Assembly (NCBI GenBank): GCA_030762895.1
Contig: CM061069.1
Location: forward strand, 90,033,548-90,097,547
Reading direction: 5' to 3'
Origin: Sophora flavescens
Taxonomy: Eukaryota > Streptophyta > Magnoliopsida > Fabales > Fabaceae
DNA length: 64,000 nt
The notes under the pieces were generated by a model. The model was not told where the DNA came from and made no database searches. It was given only the letters and a program-made list of their open reading frames with translations. Below, piece by piece: positions 35,330 through 45,300 of the stretch (position 1 is its first letter; each line of letters opens with the position of its first letter). Both the position numbers and the translations under genes were made by a program.

Positions 35330-36575
35330 ATTCTTGCATCAGTGTGTGATGCGGCTGAGACTATATATAGAAATTTCATTTGGAGCTCTTCTGAATCCCA
35401 AAGGAAATGCCACCATATATCTTGGGAGAAAATTTGTAAGCCTAAAGATCAAGGAGACCTTGGGTTTAGAAACCTCAAAACCCTTAATAAAGCTTATATT
35501 GCTAAGTTAGCTTGGCAAATAAAAAATAATCATGAAAAACTTTGGGTTCAAATTATGAAATTTAAATATAACTGTGGGCCTTATGGGCTTCCTATTATCT
35601 ATCCTAGATCTAATGCTTCTAATGTTTGGAAGGCTATTACTAATATTTGGAATGCAGTTGATAGAAATATTACTTGGATCATTAAGGATGGTCAAAATAC
35701 CATATCCTGGAAGGATGATTGGAAAGCTTGAATTTCTTTTTGTAGGTATGATTCCCCAAAATGAGCTGAATTTTCCAGTTTCTTACTATGCTTCACCAAA
35801 TGGTTGGAAGTGGAATTTGTTTTAAAACATTGTTAATGAGGATGTGAAATCAGCAATTGCATGTGTGGCTCCCCCGGTTGCTGGCCAATATGACTTTCCA
35901 TCTTGGAAGATAGCATCTGATGGCCAGTTTAGTTTAAAATCAACATATTCATATGTTGGTGAGCTTGAATTTTCAGATCTGTGTGAAAATGGGAGGGACA
36001 TGAGAATGAAATCCACTTTATTGAAGGTTGCTCATGGGAAATTACTCACAAATGAAGAAAGGAAAAGAAGATGTATGACCCTAGATAATTTGTGTCCTCA
36101 ATGTAATCTTTATCCTGAGACAATAATTCATGTCCTGCATGATTGTACCGAGGTTCAGGAATTTTGGTCAAAGCGTATTCATCCTGATCATTGGAGCAGG
36201 TTTTTCAGTTTAGGACTTGACTCCTGGCTACAATGGAACCTGGATTCGAATAACATTGGACATACCTCTTGGAAATGGAACTTGATTTTTGGGATTGCAG
36301 TTTGGGCATTATGGAGAGGCAAGAACTCCACGGTCTTCTCAAATTTGTCTAACCTAGGGTAAAGTTTATGGAATCAAATCTGCAACCAAGCGCATTTTAT
36401 TCAGAACACTTTGGTAAATCCTTTGAGATCAAGGGACCAATATATGTCTTCTTCGGCCTGGGATAGATTTCACTATCACCGTGATACGGACCACTTTTTA
36501 GTAATTTAGAGGTATAATATAAAAATAGGAATTTTGACTTTTTCTTTGTCCCCCCCTTCTATTATCATGTTAAAT
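35330..36575 (+). pseudogene. LINE 3' part, copy B: RT C-terminus and zf-RVT domain
   Basis: It continues the LINE of 32,051-33,400 after LTR_B. The frame 35,318-35,731 has the post-RT region (CDAAETIYRNFIWSSS, WEKICKPKDQGDLGFRN); a TGA at about 35,729 follows. The frame 35,844-36,362 encodes the LINE zinc-binding domain zf-RVT (KWNLIFG..., CPQCNLYPETIIHVLHDC, C-x2-C...H-x3-C). No RNase H domain follows. The last part (36,457-36,575) matches 41,838-41,957 behind LINE copy C. Confidence 0.85.
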
Positions 36576-36589
36576 AATGTTAAATATAT

Positions 36590-38695
36590 AGATGTATCCA
36601 AATTTAGAGATATTATCGGATCCTTACTTTATCTCACTTGCTAGTAGACCGGATATAATGTTCGGTGTGTGTATGTGTGCAATGTATCAAGCTAATCCTA
36701 AAGACTCACATCTTACTGGAGTTAACAGAATCATCAAGAATCTTTTACGTACACAAGAACTGGGGCGGTGGTATCCCAAAGGATCCACTTGCACATTAAT
36801 AGGATATTCCGACTCGACTTTCTTTGGATGCAAGTTAGATAGGAAGAGCACAAGTGGAACATGTCATTTATTAGGAAATTCCCTAGTGTCTGGTTTAGTA
36901 AAAAGCAAACTAGTGTGGCCTTATCCACAGCTGAAGCAGAATATGTTGCAGCTGGGAGTTGTTGTGCTCAAATCTTATGGATGAAACAACAATTAATTGA
37001 CTATGGCGTTTATCTGGATCATATACCAATAATGTGTGATAACACTAGTGCAATTAAATCTAATAAAGAACCCAATTATGCACTCAAGAACCAAGCATAT
37101 TGAAATTAGACATCATTTTATCAGGGATCATATTCAAAGTGGTGATGTTGTGATTGAACTGTTGGGAATTTGCGTATAAAACAAAATAACGTAGCGAAAA
37201 AAAAAATTCCCATCGAAGGATCCTTGCGAATGGTCATGATTCATGGTTAGAAGATTTACCTCTTGAAGCGATGACAATTGATTGAAATCGTCTATCACGA
37301 ACACCGCACGAACGATGTCTCTAAGATATCCACACCGGCCAGCAGATTCCGTGAACGTCCAACGTCACGAACCCGAAGCGTCTCTGTCTCATAGTGCTAG
37401 CTTCGAAAACCGAGACCTGCTGCTCACTCTCACTCTCTATGTGCGGCTAGGGTAAAACAAAACCGTGTAGGCACAATAGCTTAAGTGGTCTACTTATAGT
37501 AGCACCTCCTTAAGTGAGTTAGTGAGCAGCGTTTGACCTAAGCCCCATGTACTATGCGCTAGGCCCAATAGAAAAGTCCAACTCTGCTTTTAATGCTTCT
37601 TTTAATCCGCTCTTATGTGTGTGACCCTATAGGTTCCCAAAACGTTAGTAGTAATATTAAATCCCATTTAATATTACAAACGATGTGATATCTAGCAATA
37701 CATCACTTTGCTACCTAAGTAGTGAGAAAGTCGATGATTTGTGAAACCTTTAAAGTGACAAATATTGATGTGCATTATTATCCCTTTGTCCATATATCTA
37801 TATTGAACACAAGACATAGAATGTGTCATCCTTGTATGGTTCAATATCATGTTCAATGATACCCGAGTAGACTTAACAACAAATGAGGTCAATATCTCAT
37901 ATTGACTCATTTCAGCACGGCCATGCATTTTCTGAGTCTCACTCTATCGGGGGGCCCCTGAGATATTACTCCTGTTATGTAGGAGGGACAAATTCCATCT
38001 AGGTCACTCACATCCCTCTGCATGGCTCGTGGTATGCCCAATGACCATCTTTATAATCATCCTATTACAGATGATGTTTGACGATATTAAAGCACACGAC
38101 TCCTCATATAGGGATCGTAGCGATTTCAGGTTGAAGGATTGCATACACCATTGTCACTATGAGAACTACTTATGACACTCACATAACGTTCCATGTAGTG
38201 TTCTCATGGTGGGTCAATCCAGTACATCATTACTCTAATGTGTACCTATGTGGCGACTCGATATCTCATATCCATGACCCGTGAGATATGGTCATCAGTC
38301 TGCACACATAATAGTCTCAATGTATTATTATTGTCCTTATTAATAAAATACTTGACTATGGATATTTAAGAATAGGATTTCATTGTTCAATAGTGTCTCA
38401 CGATCAAGTCATGTACTTGATATTCTATTAAACTGAAATTTCTATTCTAAGGACTTTATTATGTTTAAACAAGTAACACAATAAACTGGAATGCCTCTTA
38501 TCATATATATATATATATAATGGCAAGATACAAATGTAAGTCTAAGAAATACACTGGCCTCTAGGGCTTACACCAACATGAACATATAGATACAACTAAG
38601 CAATTAGCTGATATTTTCACCAAACCACTAAATAAGGAGAGTTTCTTCTTTATAAGAAGGGAACTTGGCATAATTGATCCTCAAAATAACTAATA
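36590..38695 (+). pseudogene. RT C-terminus and RNase H of Sirevirus C, split by a solo LTR
   Basis: Pieces: ASRPDIMFGVCMCA (frame from 36,592), ERKSTSG-type DRKSTSGTCHLLG, VALSTAEAEYVAAGSCCAQI (frame from 36,861), and a frameshifted end near 37,085-37,159 (IEIRHHFIRDH). The reading resumes at 38,579 beyond the solo LTR with QLADIFTKPLNKESFF and ends at about 38,692. Frameshifts near 36,640 and 36,890 occur besides the insertion. RNase H would degrade the RNA of the RNA-DNA hybrid. Confidence 0.85.
37160..38578 (+). mobile_element. Solo LTR, 1,419 bp, in Sirevirus C RNase H
   Basis: Ends TGTTGGGAATTTGCG and CTTACACCAACA, giving inverted ends TGTTGG/CCAACA. It is flanked by the perfect duplication TGAAC (37,155-37,159 and 38,579-38,583). 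Removing it rejoins the RNase H frame. The family is not certain; the ends fit a Ty1/copia LTR. It has no coding capacity. A (TA)n run lies near its right end (about 38,502-38,519). Confidence 0.9.
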
Positions 38696-39412
38696 ACAGA
38701 TGGCTCGTAAGGCAGCACAAGTTGTTGAAAATTATGAAGGACATGGGCAAGATGCTAAGCGTCCTTAGGTGTCTGTAATTTTTTTTTTTGGTATTTTGGA
38801 TGTTTTGATGTATTGTATAAGTTCTGAAATGCTTTATTATCAATGAATGCAAGATTGTTTATTAAGATTGATTTCAATATTCTCCATAGTTTCTTTTTGA
38901 TAATGACAAAGGGGGAGCAAGATGAATCATACATCTGAGATGAAGCGAGAAAGATGAACCATACATCCGAGATGAAGCGAGACAGGATGAACTATACATC
39001 CGAGATGAACTAGAAAGATGAACCATACATCCGAGAAATATGAACCATAAAAGCGAACCATGCATTTTTCGATATGCAAATTTTTTATTTTTATTTCTCA
39101 CGACAAGGGGAGAAATATGAACCATAAAGATGAACCATGCATTTCTTTGTAAATTTTTTTTCTCTAATATGTATTTTTTTTTTCTGATACCTGAGTATGA
39201 ACTGCTTTGAAAAGACATACTTGAACTTGTAATAAATGCAAGATGATTTTTTTCGATAATGATATGATAACACTTGATCTTTTGAAAGATATCAATGACA
39301 CAGGGGAGGACGAAAATAACTCAAGAACCATGCTTACTGAATAGCTGCACTCTGATTTCTTAATAACTAAGGTTAAGTATGGTAAGGTTTGTCATAATCA
39401 AAAAGGGGAGTT
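38696..39412 (+). other. 3' untranslated region of Sirevirus C with repeated polypurine tracts
   Basis: Between the RNase H stop and the LTR are four G/A tracts: near 38,905 (GACAAAGGGGGAGCAAG), 39,103 (CGACAAGGGGAGAAA), 39,300 (ACACAGGGGAGGACG) and 39,399 (CAAAAAGGGGAG). The last directly precedes the LTR. Between them, at 38,932-39,060, is a degenerate tandem repeat of about 30 bp built around GAACCATACATCCGAGATGAA. No ORF is seen. Confidence 0.75.
38932..39060 (+). repeat. Degenerate tandem repeat, about 30-bp unit, four copies
   Basis: Units contain GATGAA(C/T)(C/A)ATACATC(C/T)GAGAT and variants of AAGCGAGA. They lie between two polypurine tracts of Sirevirus C. Confidence 0.85.
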
Positions 39413-39749
39413 TGTAAGACTAGGCCCTCATTCATGTTTTGATGTATGGCAAACAAAGTGTATTTTGCATAAGATTTTTAATTTTGACTACGTACTCATT
39501 TCGTGATAAATTACATGCAAGATCACTAAAGGAACAACAAAGTAAAAAGGTGACGTCCAACAGAGTAAAGAGCTGAAGTCCAATGAATAATTAAAGAGCT
39601 CGTCCACTAAAGGAACAACGAAGTAAAAGGCGCGTCCCTTTGAAAGAACAAAGAAAGCGCGTCCACTAAAAGAACAAAGTAAAAAGCTGTCGTCCACTGA
39701 AAGAGCACATGAAGCGCGTCCACTGAAGGAAGCAGAAGATCTCGTCTGC

Positions 39750-40127
39750 TGACGTGGCACGGAAGCGCAAGATCTCGTCTGCTGACGTGGCACAGAAGCG
39801 CGCCCAGAAAAGCAAGAAGATCTCGTCTGCTGACGTGGCACTTGGACCATGCGTCCACTAATGTAAAAGAAGCACGCGTCCACTGATGTAAAAGAAACAC
39901 ACGTCCACTGATGTAAAAGAGGCAGGCGTCCACTGAAGAAAAAGGAGAGCTCGTCCACTGAAAGTAAAAAGAGCGTGCGTCTACTGATAGTAACACTTGG
40001 AGAGCTCGTCTACTAATGATACACGCTAAATTAGAAGCTCCGTCCACTTCATAATATATAAAGCTCGTCTACCAGTTGGAGCCCGTCCAATAACTTTGAG
40101 CTAATACTCCCGTCTGCTGACGTGGCA
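39750..40127 (+). promoter_or_regulatory. Cluster of four TGACGTGGCA (ACGT-core) words in the LTR U3
   Basis: TGACGTGGCA occurs at 39,750-39,759, 39,783-39,792, 39,831-39,840 and 40,118-40,127, each preceded by CGTCTGC. ACGT-core words of this form are known bZIP (TGA/GBF-type) binding sites. Related words (GATGACGTGGCAT) occur in LTR_B near 34,850. A role as a transcription enhancer of the element is inference. Confidence 0.6.
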
Positions 40128-40132
40128 AATGG

Positions 40133-40215
40133 ACGCGGATATTTTTCTCTTCAAATAAACGCGGATATTTTTCTCTTCAAATAAACGCGGATATTTTTCT
40201 CTTCAAATAAACACG
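40133..40215 (+). repeat. Tandem repeat, 26-bp unit, three exact copies
   Basis: The unit ACGCGGATATTTTTCTCTTC plus CAAATAA-like end repeats three times, with a degenerate fourth copy (ACACGAATTAATTACTCTTC). It lies between the ACGT-word cluster and the TATA box of the LTR. Confidence 0.92.
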
Positions 40216-40402
40216 AATTAATTACTCTTCAAAAAAAGGCTTGGCTATCCTTTCAGATGGAAACAATCATATCTCAAGAAGGACACAATCTCTACAAAGA
40301 TCAAACAGAATCACATTTTGAGATCAAGAATCAAGAAAGCAGATTTTGTTAATTTAGATCCAAATCTGTCTTAAATGATCCCAACGGCTATAATCTGTCT
40401 TC

Positions 40403-40411
40403 TATATAAAG
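40403..40411 (+). promoter_or_regulatory. Putative TATA box of Sirevirus C LTR
   Basis: TATATAAAG is followed by AGGGATCAAAGGAACAC, about 990 bp into the LTR, in a position suited to the U3/R border. Confidence 0.6.
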
Positions 40412-40984
40412 AGGGATCAAAGGAACACTTTTCAACAACAATAACAACAACACATACAATAAACACAACTCATACTGATTGAAAAACAAAGTGCTTTATC
40501 TCTGAGAAAAGTGTGATAGTTAGAACTTCAATTTGTATTATCAGGCTTTTAGAGTCTTGCTTCTACTCAATTCTTTTTGTGAATTAGAGTGACTAAGAGA
40601 GGGTATCTCTTAGGGTTCAACAAGGATACAAGGGATCCTTAGGTAAAGAAAGCTAGTGTGCTTTCTGGTGATTTTTCAAGCAAGGAGGGTATCCTTGTGT
40701 TGCTGTAATTAGAATTGTGTAATTGCTGATTATAGTGAAGAAATCCACAGATGTGTGGGACTGGATGTAGGCTTACAAGAGGAGGTAGCCGAACCAGGAT
40801 AAATCAATTTTCGTGTTCTTCTAATCCCTAAACTCATATACTTGTTTAATCTTGAATCTTTAAATCTGCAATCTGTGTTAAAATCTGTTGTTACTATTTA
40901 TAATTCTTCTTGTCATCATTACTTGTTCCATAACCTAATTCTTGGGAATTAAAATTAAGTGAAAACCAATTTTCTTAAACATCA

Positions 40985-41957
40985 GAACCCTTAATAAAGC
41001 TTATATTGCTAAGTTAGCTTGGCAAATAACAAATAATCATGAAAAACTTTGGGTTCAAATTATGAAATTTAAATATAACTGTGGGCCTTATGGGCTTCCT
41101 ATTATCTATCCTACTTCTAATGCTTCTAATGTTTGGAAGGCTATTACTAATATTTGGAATGCAGTTGATAGAAATATTACTTGGATCATTAAGGATGGTC
41201 AAAATACCATATCCTGGAAGGATGATTGGAAAGCTTGAATTTCTTTTTGTAGGTATGATTCCCCAAAATGAGCTGAATTTTCCAGTTTCTTACTATGCTT
41301 CACCAAATGGTTGGAAGTGGAATTTGTTTGAAAACCTTGTTTATGAGGATGTGAAATCAGCAATTGCATGTGTGGCTCCCCCGGTTGCTGGCCAATATGA
41401 CTTTCCATCTTGGAAGATAGCATCTGATAATGGAGATTTTTTACAGTGCAAGATATCATCAAGTAATGCTCTTTGGGCATAATTATGGAGTGTGTTATGT
41501 GGTTCAAAGCTAGCTAGCAAGATCTCATGCATATTCATGAGTCATAGTTGAAATGGACTCTAAAGTAGCTGTGGACTTAAATTCATAAAGGATTTGCTTC
41601 CGGTCCTTCCATTCAATTTCTCTCAACCGTGAGAGGGACCACAGTGTGATGATGTACCATGTTTCCATAAGATTTAATTACTCAAAAAGGACACTCATGA
41701 TCCTTTTCTTTGTCCCTAGTTGATAGGCCTTGGCCTTTGTTAGGTTTGTTACTACTTACTTGATGAGGACATTAGGGACTCATCCTTATTTTATGTTTCT
41801 TAATTTTTAAGTTTCCTTTGTAATAAAAAATCGCCCTGGGATACATTTCACGATCACCGTGACACGAACCACTTTTTAGTAATTTAGAGGTATAATATAA
41901 AAATAGGAATTTTGACTTTTTTTCTTTGTTTTCCCCCCCTTCTATTATCATTTTAAA
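40985..41957 (+). pseudogene. LINE 3' part, copy C: RT C-terminus and RNase H remnant
   Basis: From NKAYIAKLAWQ (as in copy B at 35,486) it runs nearly identical to copy B, including the same TGA after WKA, up to KIASD at 41,428. There it jumps to a LINE RNase H remnant (CKISSSNALWA, then stops, with MDSKVAVDLIHKGF-like text near 41,550-41,600). The zf-RVT domain kept in copy B is absent. A T-rich tail with TTTGTAATAAAAAA near 41,815-41,829 looks like a LINE 3' end. The last 120 bp match the end of copy B. Confidence 0.78.
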
Positions 41958-42380
41958 ATAGGTTTCCATGTTCTCTTTTCAATCTTTTGGCCCATTCTTT
42001 AATTAAAAATTGTTTTCGTTTCAAAATTAATTGTTGATTTGTATTTCGCAACACATAATTTGTTAATTAAAAAAGCTTATTCTGGTTCCAGGTTTCCATT
42101 GGTGGCTAGCTGTATACTGTTACACCAAGCTTTATATCCGTATAGAAAGACGTATTACAATCGGAAGGTAAAGTATATATACACCCCGACACATTCACCA
42201 CCAAAAACAAAATCCCTTTTGAGTTTTGAGTTCACACTTGTTCAGGTTTTCTGATTCCCTAGATAAAAAATCTAACTTTTTTAGGTTCTTACTTTCTTCT
42301 CTCACAGTGTTATTTTGTTTCATTCAATAATCAATCAATCTCCATTATTAGGGTTTTTTTTGAAATGTGGAAGGACTAAA
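41958..42380 (+). promoter_or_regulatory. Upstream region and 5' UTR of the CCCH zinc-finger gene
   Basis: Unique sequence between LINE copy C and the ATG. A TATATATAC box lies at 42,174-42,182, about 200 bp before the start codon. Pyrimidine-rich stretches (TTTCTTCTCTC near 42,292-42,304) fit a plant 5' leader. LINE and retroelement sequence begins only about 215 bp upstream of the TATA box, so the proximal promoter is short or includes repeat DNA. Confidence 0.45.
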
Positions 42381-45300
42381 ATGGGACACGCTGAATCCAA
42401 ATCCGAATCAGTTGGTTCATCCAGCAAAGACCCACAATTGATTCCTCAGTGTGAACCTGTTCCCCAAGCCTCGGACTCAGATCTCAATCACCTGGTTGAT
42501 GCTGATGCACTTGGTGGGGAGCTCCAGAACAAGTTGGATTTGAAGGGTGTGGATGAAACTGAGAATAAAGGTTCAAACTTTGAATCTGAAGCTGGTGATG
42601 TTGGACAGTTGTGTGATGAAGAAACTGAGAAGAAGGATTCAAACTTTGAAGGTGGTAGTGGAGAATTGAGTGATGAAGGTGGTGGTGCCCCAGAATCTGG
42701 TGAGGGCCAATGGTGTGATGATCATGATGGTGGTGATTGGAATTGTGATGATGAGTGGTGTAATTGGAATGAGAATGTGAAGGAGGGTGAGAGTGATAAA
42801 GTGGGTGGAGATGCTGATGGAGTGGAAGGTTGGGAAGTGGAGAAGAAGGAACACAGAAGCAGTGATGGTAGACCTCAACAGTACCCATCGAAGCCTGAAG
42901 CTGAAGACTGTGCAATTTATCTTAAGACTGGGACTTGCAAATTTGGATTCAATTGCAAGTTTAATCACCCACTCGGGAGGAAAAACCAGGTATCACCCTT
43001 CTGACCTCAAATATTTAAACCATTGCTATATATGATTGCACTAAATGTCTAATAGTAATGCATCGATTTAGTCATTAGTGAGGTGTAAAACTAACTCCTG
43101 GCCCAAGGATTTCTTTATTTATTTTTGTGTGTGTATTTGTTGGCATTATGTTATCAGTGGAATGACTGGATTGAGAGGGACATTTTGCCCATGCTAAAGA
43201 TAGTATGTTTGATTGGAAGGACCAGTACTAACTGTTCATTATGGCTGATATTTGATAGTCAATCATAATTTTTTAACAAATTGTTGGGTAATATGCTTTT
43301 AGATGTCTATTTTGATAAAATTTTTTCTTCCCTTATAGCATTGCTTAAACTTCAAATTTTTTCATTTTTTGGTGAGGTTTCCTCTGTGGCATTTCTTCAA
43401 GGATTTTTTGCTAAGGTAAAAAGAAGTAAGTAATACATTTAAATGATAGGAGCATATGGTGATTGAGGTTGAGGCGTTGAGCATCAATTGGTATCGCTTG
43501 AGCATTTTATGACTGGAAATATCTTATACCATATTCACTTTTTAAAAGCTTCTTACGTGGTTTGATTTTTTAACACTAAATGAAGGCTGTTAAAGAGAAG
43601 GCGGGAGAAAGAGAAGATCCGGTGGAAAGATCAGGCCAGACAGAATGCAAGGTTATTGTCAAAATTAGGGTGTTAAACAAATTCTGTTGCTAACTTCAGA
43701 TTTCAATATGTATTATCTAAATGTGTTAACTTTGGCTTTTATGTTGATCATGTGAATTTTTTAAAATGCAAGTTCCCCTTGCCATGGTATTTTCCTTCAA
43801 AGATTGTGTAAGGTTTACCCTTGGAGGTTTAAATAAACATGTGACTTTATGTTCTTCATTTCCTTTGGTGAGTGTGAGATCACGGATCATTCTTATGTTA
43901 TGTGCTCAATTTTCAGTGCTGTCATATTATCTCTCATTGTAATAGCTGTACCATTAAGTGAGACTTCATTTGACTAGTGACTAGCTAATATAAACAATCA
44001 CCTGTGGTTGGGTTTGACTAAGTGAGTGATAAAAGAAAATTTATTCTATATTGGAATTCCTTGATAAGTATCTTGGTCGGTGGCTGAGAGTTACGCAATA
44101 TCATTAAAGCTTACTCAAGCTGTGTTGCTTTGCTATGTTGAAAAATGATTAGATCTCCTAAACAAATTTTGGAAGAGGTGATGAAGTATGTGTGTGTACG
44201 ATGTTTATGTTTAATCTCTTTCATGAGCATGTCTTCATCGTGTCCTACTATTCAATGCATGCTTATAGCATATATTTTTTTTGTTTTCTGATGTTATGGC
44301 AGTATTATTTAAGGTCCGGAGGTTGTAAGTTTGGAAAAGCTTGTAAATTTAACCACACAAGAAGAAAGTGTACAGCAGCCCCAATTTTGGAGCTTAACTT
44401 CCTTGATCTGCCTATTCGCTTGGTATAACCTTAGTTTCTTACTTATTATGTTATGCTGAAAGCCTGAAAGTTTGTTTGGGTTGTACAAGAGATATATACT
44501 ATCTTTTATCTCTTCATACTGTCTGAAATGCTTGTTCCTGAAATTTTAACAAGTTTGTTTTTCATGATAGGGAGAGAAAGAGTGCCCCTATTACATGCGG
44601 ACAGGTTCTTGTAAGTTTGGAGCAAACTGCAAGTTTAACCATCCCGATCCTACACCAATTGGAGGAAGTGATTCTCCTTTGGGGTTTAGTAATGGCAGTT
44701 CTATTTCTTTACAAGTTGTACCACAAGCATCTGTACCATCGTGGTCTTCTTCAAGAACATTAAACGAAACTGTTCCTTTTGTGCCAGTAATACTTTCGTC
44801 TACACAAGCAGTTTCTCCCCAAAGTTCTGATTGGAATGGATATCAGGTAAGTCAATAGATTTAATATAATAGCCGTGCAACAAGAGTTATTCTATTATAT
44901 TATTACTACTAAATGACATACTAGTCTGCCAATTTCCTATCATACAATGTTTTTATTCTCTGATTCTGCAACATATACATTCTGAGATATTGTCACCAGT
45001 TGGCTGTTTCATACTTGGCAATAATCCCCAGTGTCTATATTATTTGTACAGTGAATAGTGAGTTTTGAGCAATTTAGGGATTGATATTTATAATTATAAG
45101 GCCATCACGAGTTTCTTGAAAGTCAAAAGCTATTATCTTTCTTTCTTTCTTATAGTTTGTTTTAGGCTCTATTTTGTATTTTTGGCATATACCCCATTCT
45201 ATTACCTTTTGCTGTATGTCTCTATAAGTGAAATTAAGCCATAGAAGTAATAATATGATGTGTAGCGTTTATACCAGAAATACAAACTAGAGCCTAAAGC

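Larger units (their letters stand above)
36590..40984 (+). mobile_element. Sirevirus-type element C, 3' part only (plus strand)
   Basis: It starts abruptly at the RT C-terminus, then has RNase H, a 3' untranslated region with several polypurine tracts, and a 3' LTR. A solo LTR (37,160-38,578) interrupts RNase H. gag, protease, integrase, most of RT and the 5' LTR are absent. At the right end it passes into LINE copy C. The orientation is opposite to copies A and B. Confidence 0.85.
39413..40984 (+). mobile_element. 3' LTR of Sirevirus C (1,572 bp)
   Basis: It follows AAAAAGGGGAGTT, starts TGTAAGACTAGG and ends TTAAACATCA. The length matches LTR_A (1,585 bp). The U3 part is full of GTCCACTGA-type short repeats and four TGACGTGGCA words. 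A TATA box lies at 40,403. LINE copy C follows immediately. Confidence 0.85.

Noticed and set aside
38502..38519. (TA)n run as a separate element end
   Set aside because: It lies inside the 1,419-bp solo LTR whose ends and target duplication are exact.
39488..40047. Minus-strand ORFs of 146 and 156 codons with repeated SVDA/SGRA text
   Set aside because: Created by the tandem short repeats of the Sirevirus C LTR; not a gene.
42484..42968. Minus-strand ORFs rich in His and Ile/Thr opposite CCCH exon 1
   Set aside because: Shadows of the acidic exon; no domain and no minus-strand gene structure.
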